NCBI RefSeq assembly: GCF_001553785.1
Contig: NZ_LOJP01000001.1
Span: forward strand, 303,935 to 367,934
Direction: 5' to 3'
Length of the DNA: 64,000 nt
From: Actinoplanes sp. TFC3
GTDB taxonomy: Bacteria > Actinomycetota > Actinomycetes > Mycobacteriales > Micromonosporaceae
A program made the translations under genes and the position numbers. Below the pieces are notes generated by a model. The model saw nothing but the letters and a program-made list of their open reading frames with translations. It was not told the DNA's origin and did not search any database. Below, piece by piece: positions 58,975 through 64,000 of this stretch (its first letter is position 1; every line of letters starts with the position of its first letter).

Positions 58975-59445
58975 TTACGAGACGTGTTCGACGGCTTGCA
59001 TCTCCACCTGGGTGCCCTCGCCGCAGTCGATGCGCAGCTTGCTCGGGGTGACCCGGACGCGGACGTGGTCGCCCTTGGCCAGCGTGGTGCCGGTGGTGGA
59101 GTACATGGCGTACGGGAAGCCATCCATGTCGAGCAGCCCGTAGCAGGGCCCGCTGCCGCCGCGCACGATGTAGCCCTCGGTCCAGCCCGGGCTGTGGATG
59201 ATGTCCGTCGGCGTCTTCGGCGGCCGGCTCGGCACCTGCGGATCCACCGGCCGGGATGAGGCCGCGAGCGGAGGTGCAGCCGGGGAAGCAGGCGCTGACG
59301 AGGGCGGCGAGGTGGGCAGTGCGGAGGGCAAGGACGAGGCCTGTGCGGGGGACGAGGAGGCAGGCGCTGCGGACGGCTGCGACGCGCAGCCAGAGACAGC
59401 CGCCGTGAGCAGGACGACTGCTGTGAACGTACCGGTAAATCTCAT
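58975..59445 (-). CDS. secreted lipoprotein with Ser/Pro/Ala-rich stalk
   Basis: 156 residues. Signal peptide MRFTGTFTAVVLLTAAVSGC, with the lipobox VSGC giving lipidation at Cys20. Residues 21-85 are a Ser/Pro/Ala stalk that would span the wall. The small C-terminal domain (about 90-156) has two cysteines (GGSGPCYGLLD; LRIDCGEG), probably a disulphide, and a beta pattern. Function unknown. Confidence 0.8.
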   Translation of the reverse strand: MRFTGTFTAVVLLTAAVSGCASQPSAAPASSSPAQASSLPSALPTSPPSSAPASPAAPPLAASSRPVDPQVPSRPPKTPTDIIHSPGWTEGYIVRGGSGPCYGLLDMDGFPYAMYSTTGTTLAKGDHVRVRVTPSKLRIDCGEGTQVEMQAVEHVS

Positions 59446-59491
59446 GCTGGTTCAGACTCCCGGCTGGCGCCGATGGTTCCGTGGGAAAGGG

Positions 59492-59525
59492 CAACGCCCG
59501 GAGGCTGAGCGGCCTCCGGGCGTTG
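59492..59525 (-). terminator. terminator hairpin after the first M6 protease gene
   Basis: Perfect 14-bp stem (59492-59505 with 59512-59525), 6-base loop, 14 bases beyond the stop; on the minus strand CCCTTTCCC follows. Confidence 0.75.
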
Positions 59526-59539
59526 CTGGGGTGCGTGGT

Positions 59540-61921
59540 TCAGGAAATCTTGATCTTCATCGAGGTGCCGTCCTGGTCGGCAACCTTGATCTTGACGCCG
59601 ACGGCCGGGAGCTTGACGCCCGCCCACGGAACCTCTTCGTAGAAGTACTTGTCGGTGTCGTCGAACGTCTTGTTGCCGGCCTGGCCGCGGATGTAGCTGG
59701 CCTTGCCGTTGATGTGCAGCGTGAACGAGTCAGCCTTCTCGCGGCTGAACGGCGCGTCGTACATCTGGATGCGGTTGCGCCACGGCAGGCCCTCGAGGTT
59801 GTACATCGGCTCGGGGTGCGAGTCGATGATCAGGTTGAGGCCCTGACCCGGGTGCTGGTTGATGTTGTTGTTGGCCTGGGAGGTGTCCCAGTAGGAGATC
59901 AACAGACCCTGCTGGTACGAGAAGTGCTCGGCCCAGTCCGGCTTGGCCGGGAAACCGAAGTTGTACGGGCCGGTCTTCAGGTACTTGTCATACGACACGT
60001 AGCTGCGGTTGCCGGCGATGTAGAAGTTGTCGTAGTCCTGCGTGACCGAGGAGCCCACGATGCTGAAGCCCTTGGCGGTCCACGTCGGGGTGCCCTCGGC
60101 GCCATCCACCGGACCGGCAACGCCGTTCGTGGTGATGGTGAGGTTGTCGCCGAAGAAGCCACCCGCGGACAGGCCACCGTCGGTCAGGTAGTGCAGGCGG
60201 ACCTGCACGTTCTTGCCGGCGTACTGGTCCAGCGGGATGTGGATGTCCTGCCAGGCACCGTTGCTCGAACCGCCGAGCGCCGGGCGTCCCGGGTTGCCAC
60301 CGTCGGTGCCGAGCGGCGCGCCGTTGACCGTGCCGTTGAGCGGGGTCCACGTGGTGCCGTTGTCAGCCGAGCCCTCGAAGTAGAGGTAGTCGTAACCCTC
60401 TTCGATGTTGTAGCGGCCCTTGAGGTCGAGCGCCGCCGAGGTCTTACCGGTCAGGTCGACCGACTTGGTCAGCGTGGTGTTCAGGTTGTCGTCGTTGCCG
60501 GAGAACCACTGCTTCGTACCGGCGAACGGCGCCCCGAGGTCACTGGTGACCTCCTTGTCGGGCAGCACGACAACCGCACCCTGCGCCTTGGCGGTGTTGT
60601 ACTCCTGCGGGCCAAGCTCAAGGGTCTTCTTCTGACCCGCGACCACGGTCTCGTAGTCGAGCCAGCCGAGCTGCAGCTTCTGCCACGCACCGAGGTCGCC
60701 TGGGCGCGTGCCGAGGGCCTCACCGGCACCCGAGAGGCGGCTCTGCGCCATCAGGGTCCAGTACTCGGGGTTGGCGTTGGTGCCGCCGCTGGTGTCGTAG
60801 TCATCCGGCAGGCCGAGGTCGTGGCCGTACTCGTGAGCGAAGACGCTCAGGCCACCGTTCTCGGGCTGGATGGTGTAGTCGGAGATCCAGACGCCGGTGT
60901 TGCCGATCTGCTGGCCGCCGTACTGGTTGTAGGCCGGGCCGGTGACGCCGACGTCGGTCAGGTACGCGTTCCAGCGGTGCGCCCAGATGGCGTCCTCACC
61001 CTGCTGCGGGTCACCGTCGGACTGGTCGCCGCCGGCGTGGACGATCTGGAAGTGGTCGATGTAGCCGTCCGGCTCGTTGAAGTTGCCGTCGCCGTCGTAG
61101 TCGTTGCGGTCCCACTGGTCGTACTGCTTGACCTCTTCGGCGATCTGCGCGTCGGTGCGGCCGGCCGCCTTGCGCTCGGCCACCCACTTGTTCACCGCGT
61201 CGGTGATCAGCGCCCAGGTGTTCTGGTCGGTGCAGACGCCGTGGATGTCGCAGTCCCGGCCGTAACGAGCCTCGTTGTACGGCACCTTGACCCAGTCCGA
61301 GACCTCACCCTCGACGCTGTAGCGCCCGGACGACTGGGTCTCGTAGTAGGTCTTGAGCGACTCGGCACCGTCGCCCTTGCCGAAGTACAGCTGCTCGAAG
61401 TGTGCCTTGTTGTAGTCCGCCTGCCAGACCGTGGTGTTGTCCTTGCTGCGGTCAGGCTGGGGGATGTTGTTGTGCAGCGGACCCTCGAACGTGGTCGGAC
61501 CGGGCGTGGCCGGGTCGCTGTCGACGTCCGGGTAGTCCGGGTGCCGCTCGTTGCCGAACTCCGCCAGGATCACGAAGATCTTGTCGGTGCGCTCGTTGTC
61601 GAGCTCGACGTACTGGTCCTGCCCGGCCGCCTTCACCGTGCGGGCCGCGAAGCCGCCGCCCTTGGTGTTGCCGACCTTCGCAACGGTGCTGCCGTTCCGC
61701 TGCTGCGTCTTGAACTTGCCCTTCAGGACACCCTGAACGGCTTCCTGGCGCAGCTCGCGGCGCTTGTCTTCAAGGGGGTTGGGTAGGTCGTCCTTCTTCG
61801 GCGCCTTGCTGGCGACCGGAGCCGGCTCCACCGGAGGCGCCGCCTGGGCCACGGTCGGGAGCGAGATCCCGACTGCGCTGACCATGGCGGCGCTGAGTAG
61901 TCCCACGACTACTTTGCGCAC
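59540..61921 (-). CDS. secreted M6 (immune inhibitor A type) zinc metalloprotease
   Basis: 793 residues from the GTG at 61921, with GGAGG 6 bases upstream; the frame opens to 61972. Signal peptide MRKVVVGLLSAAMVSAVGIS to about VAQA. A propeptide-like region (about 30-95) leads to the M6 domain. The zinc site is HEYGHDLGLPDDYD (HExxHxxGxxD), with many Asp-rich loops that likely bind calcium (DRNDYDGDGNFNEPDGYIDHF). C-terminal beta domains follow, including a MAM/jelly-roll-like segment with SVDLTGKTSAALDLKGRY. It digests extracellular proteins. It is a tandem paralogue of the gene at 62119. Confidence 0.92.
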   Translation of the reverse strand: MRKVVVGLLSAAMVSAVGISLPTVAQAAPPVEPAPVASKAPKKDDLPNPLEDKRRELRQEAVQGVLKGKFKTQQRNGSTVAKVGNTKGGGFAARTVKAAGQDQYVELDNERTDKIFVILAEFGNERHPDYPDVDSDPATPGPTTFEGPLHNNIPQPDRSKDNTTVWQADYNKAHFEQLYFGKGDGAESLKTYYETQSSGRYSVEGEVSDWVKVPYNEARYGRDCDIHGVCTDQNTWALITDAVNKWVAERKAAGRTDAQIAEEVKQYDQWDRNDYDGDGNFNEPDGYIDHFQIVHAGGDQSDGDPQQGEDAIWAHRWNAYLTDVGVTGPAYNQYGGQQIGNTGVWISDYTIQPENGGLSVFAHEYGHDLGLPDDYDTSGGTNANPEYWTLMAQSRLSGAGEALGTRPGDLGAWQKLQLGWLDYETVVAGQKKTLELGPQEYNTAKAQGAVVVLPDKEVTSDLGAPFAGTKQWFSGNDDNLNTTLTKSVDLTGKTSAALDLKGRYNIEEGYDYLYFEGSADNGTTWTPLNGTVNGAPLGTDGGNPGRPALGGSSNGAWQDIHIPLDQYAGKNVQVRLHYLTDGGLSAGGFFGDNLTITTNGVAGPVDGAEGTPTWTAKGFSIVGSSVTQDYDNFYIAGNRSYVSYDKYLKTGPYNFGFPAKPDWAEHFSYQQGLLISYWDTSQANNNINQHPGQGLNLIIDSHPEPMYNLEGLPWRNRIQMYDAPFSREKADSFTLHINGKASYIRGQAGNKTFDDTDKYFYEEVPWAGVKLPAVGVKIKVADQDGTSMKIKIS

Positions 61922-62067
61922 TACGTACCTCCGTCGACGTGCCCGAAGCGCTGGGGTACAGCGGTTCGGCATGCAGAGTCCCGTGTTCGGAACCTAGGTG
62001 AACGTATGTAAAAGAAACGATGCTTGGGAAGTAGTGCAGGCAAATTAACCAAGATCTTTACCCTTGT

Positions 62068-62103
62068 GAAAAGGGCGGCACCGAGATAAACCCGGCACCG
62101 CCC
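62068..62103 (-). terminator. intrinsic terminator after the second M6 protease gene
   Basis: On the minus strand an 11-bp stem (62103-62093 with 62083-62073, two G-U pairs) is followed by TTTTC. It lies 15 bases past the stop codon. The rest of the 197-base gap (61980-62070) is unusually AT-rich and probably holds the promoter of the first M6 gene. Confidence 0.75.
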
Positions 62104-62118
62104 CTTGCTGGGGGTACG

Positions 62119-64000
62119 TCAGTTGAGCGCGATCTTGGCAGAAGTCCCGGTCTGCTCCAGCACCTTGATCTTGACGCCGACGGCCGGCAGCTTCACGCCG
62201 GCACTGGGCAGCTCGTCATAGAAGTACTTCTGGGTGTCGTCGAACAGCGGCTGCGCGGCCTGGCCCCGGACGTAGCTGGCCTTGCCGTTGATGTGCAGGG
62301 TGAACGAGTCGGCCTTCTTCAGCCCGAACGGTGCGTCGTAGATCTGCACCCGGGGACGCCACGGCAGACCCTCCACGTTGTAGAACGGCTCGGGGTGCGC
62401 GTCGATGTAGAGGTTGCGGCCCGTGCCGGGGTGCGTGCTGACGTTGTTGTCCGGCACCGAGGTGTCCCAGTACGAGATCAGCACGCCGGTCTGGTACGGG
62501 AAGTGATCCACAAAGTCCGGCTTGGCCGGGTAGCCGAAGAAGTACGGGCCGGTCTTGAGGTACTGGTCGTACCAGGTGTAGTTGCGGGCGCCGACGATGT
62601 AGAAGTTGTCATACGCCGCGGTCACCGACGAGCCCACGATCGAGAAGCCGTCGAGCGTCCACGTGCTGGCCGCCTCGGCGCCGTCGGTCGACAGAGCCGC
62701 GCCGTCAGCGGTGATGGTGATGTCGTCGCCGAAGAAGCCGCCCTCGGAGACGCCGCCGTCGGTGCGGTAGTGCAGGCGGAAGGAGATCTTCTTACCGGCG
62801 TACGCGTTCAGCGGCACGGCGATGTCCGTCCAGGCACCGTTGCTGCTGCCGGTCAGGGCCGGGGTGCCGCTGCCGTCGGTCGGGAAGGGGGCACCGTTCA
62901 CCGTGCCGTTGAGCCGGGTCCAGGTCGTGCCACCGTCCTGCGACGCCTCGAAGTAGAGGTAGTCGTAGTCCTGCTCGATCGCGTAGCGGCCCTTGAGGGT
63001 GACTGCGGCGCTGGTCTTGCCGGTGAGGTCGATCGTCTTGGTCATCGACGTGTCGAGGTCATCGGCGTTGCCCGAGAAGAACTGCTTCGAGCCGGCGAAC
63101 GGCGCTCCGAGCTGCGTGGTCACCTGCTTGTCGGGCAGCACGACAACCGCGGCCTGCGCCTTCGCCGAGTTGTACTCCTCCGGGCCCAGATCGAGCGTCT
63201 TCTTCTGCCTCGCGACCAGGGTCTCGTAGTCCAGCCAGCCGAGCTGCAGCTTGTTCCAGGCGCCCATGTCGCCCGGGTGGGTGCCGATGCCCTGGTCACC
63301 GGCCGCGCTGAGCCGGTTCTGGGCCATCAGCGTCCAGTACTCGTTCGGGTTGTCGCCGCGCCCGGTGGTGTCGTAGTCGTCGGGCAGCGTCAGGTCGTGG
63401 GTGTACTCGTGCGCGAAGACGCTGAGGCCACCGTTCTCCGGCTGCATCGTGTAGTCACCGATCCACAGGCCGGTGTCGCCGATCTGGGTGCCGCCGTACT
63501 GGTTGTAGGCCGGGCCGGTGTGGCCGATGTCGCCCTGGCTCACGTACGAGCGGTGGCTCCAGATCGCGTCCTCGCCCTGCTGCGGATCGCCGTCGGCCTG
63601 GTCGCCGCCGGCGTGCACGATCTGGAAGTGGTCGAGGTAGCCGTCGGGCTCGTTGAAGTCGCCGTCGTGGTCGTAGTCGTACCGGTCGTGCTGGTCGAAC
63701 GACTTGAGGTCGGCGACGATCTCGGCCTCGGTGCGCCCGGCCGCGCGCTGGTCGGCGACCCACTTGTTGGCGGCGTCGCGCACGAGCTGCTGCACGTTGC
63801 TGCAGACGTTGCTGCCGCACAGGTCACGGCCGTAGCGGGCCTCGTTGTACTGGACCTTGACCCAGTCGGTGACCTCGCCGTCGACGCTGTAACGCCCGGA
63901 GGACTGCGCCTGCATGTACGTCTTGAGCGACTCGACGCCCGGAGCCTCACCGAAGTACAGGTTCCGGTAGTAGTCGGAGCTGTAGTCCGAGCGCCAGATG
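62119..64000 (-). CDS. second M6 (immune inhibitor A type) metalloprotease, 5' end beyond right edge
   Basis: The frame is open from the stop at 62119 to base 64000; at least 627 codons, N-terminus missing. It aligns along its length with the first M6 gene, e.g. ISDYTIQPENGGLSVFAHEY against IGDYTMQPENGGLSVFAHEY, and KADSFTLHINGKASY in both. The zinc motif differs: HEYTHDLTLPDDYD, so the glycine of HExxHxxG is threonine. The calcium-type loops and C-terminal beta domains are kept. This is a tandem duplication whose second member may have altered activity. Confidence 0.9.
   Translation of the reverse strand, partial: IWRSDYSSDYYRNLYFGEAPGVESLKTYMQAQSSGRYSVDGEVTDWVKVQYNEARYGRDLCGSNVCSNVQQLVRDAANKWVADQRAAGRTEAEIVADLKSFDQHDRYDYDHDGDFNEPDGYLDHFQIVHAGGDQADGDPQQGEDAIWSHRSYVSQGDIGHTGPAYNQYGGTQIGDTGLWIGDYTMQPENGGLSVFAHEYTHDLTLPDDYDTTGRGDNPNEYWTLMAQNRLSAAGDQGIGTHPGDMGAWNKLQLGWLDYETLVARQKKTLDLGPEEYNSAKAQAAVVVLPDKQVTTQLGAPFAGSKQFFSGNADDLDTSMTKTIDLTGKTSAAVTLKGRYAIEQDYDYLYFEASQDGGTTWTRLNGTVNGAPFPTDGSGTPALTGSSNGAWTDIAVPLNAYAGKKISFRLHYRTDGGVSEGGFFGDDITITADGAALSTDGAEAASTWTLDGFSIVGSSVTAAYDNFYIVGARNYTWYDQYLKTGPYFFGYPAKPDFVDHFPYQTGVLISYWDTSVPDNNVSTHPGTGRNLYIDAHPEPFYNVEGLPWRPRVQIYDAPFGLKKADSFTLHINGKASYVRGQAAQPLFDDTQKYFYDELPSAGVKLPAVGVKIKVLEQTGTSAKIALN

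Overview
The window is a very GC-rich chromosomal segment from an actinomycete. GTG starts are common, 4-bp ATGA/GTGA gene overlaps abound, and RBSs are of the GGAGG type. A type VII secretion fragment, a 14-gene nuo operon beside futalosine-pathway menaquinone genes, and many secreted hydrolases together suggest Micromonosporaceae (Actinoplanes or Micromonospora type). That assignment is an inference from content. No rRNA, tRNA, CRISPR array, phage or transposase was seen.

Layout. 1-3.3 kb: two minus-strand genes, a Ser/Gly/Pro-rich protein running off the left edge and a secreted NlpC/P60 peptidase. 3.4-5.4 kb: mqnE and two small membrane proteins. 5.5-12.8 kb: secreted M14 carboxypeptidase, TetR regulator, glyoxalase-fold protein, acetyltransferase, HelD-type ATPase, ArsR-type regulator and MFS exporter. 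12.8-15.2 kb: mqnA and an LPxTG-type surface protein. 15.4-25 kb (minus strand): lipid-linked-sugar glycosyltransferase pair, aldo/keto reductase, secreted GH64 beta-1,3-glucanase with a ricin-type lectin, and a SWIM/SNF2 helicase pair. 25.1-29.1 kb: mqnC, menG, a small unknown gene and a geranylgeranyl-reductase-like flavoprotein (menJ type). 29.1-45.3 kb: complete nuoA-nuoN ending in a textbook terminator. 45.5 kb: polyprenyl diphosphate synthase. 46.5-51.4 kb: MFS transporter, IclR regulator, ECF sigma/anti-sigma pair, RarD and a holin-like membrane protein. 51.6-58 kb: type VII secretion module (eccE, two WXG100 genes, a 959-residue double-SseB protein and a small partner). 58-64 kb: alpha/beta-hydrolase without a recognisable nucleophile, a lipoprotein and two tandem M6 (immune inhibitor A type) metalloproteases, the second cut by the right edge.

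Biological theme. mqnE, mqnA, mqnC, menG, the menJ-like gene and the polyprenyl synthase together build and tailor menaquinone, the electron acceptor of the NADH dehydrogenase encoded by nuo. The order resembles the Streptomyces coelicolor mqnE to nuo block as I know it, while mqnB and mqnD are not in this window. A close match to a Rex (NADH/NAD sensor) operator lies upstream of the menJ-like gene, and a weaker one overlaps the likely nuo promoter, so quinone tailoring and complex I may share redox control.

Most worth a second look: the type VII accessory module, the Rex-like sites, the two pseudo-enzyme-like substitutions (alpha/beta-hydrolase and second M6 protease), a 16-bp hairpin that buries the tetR RBS, and the structured leaders before menG and menJ.
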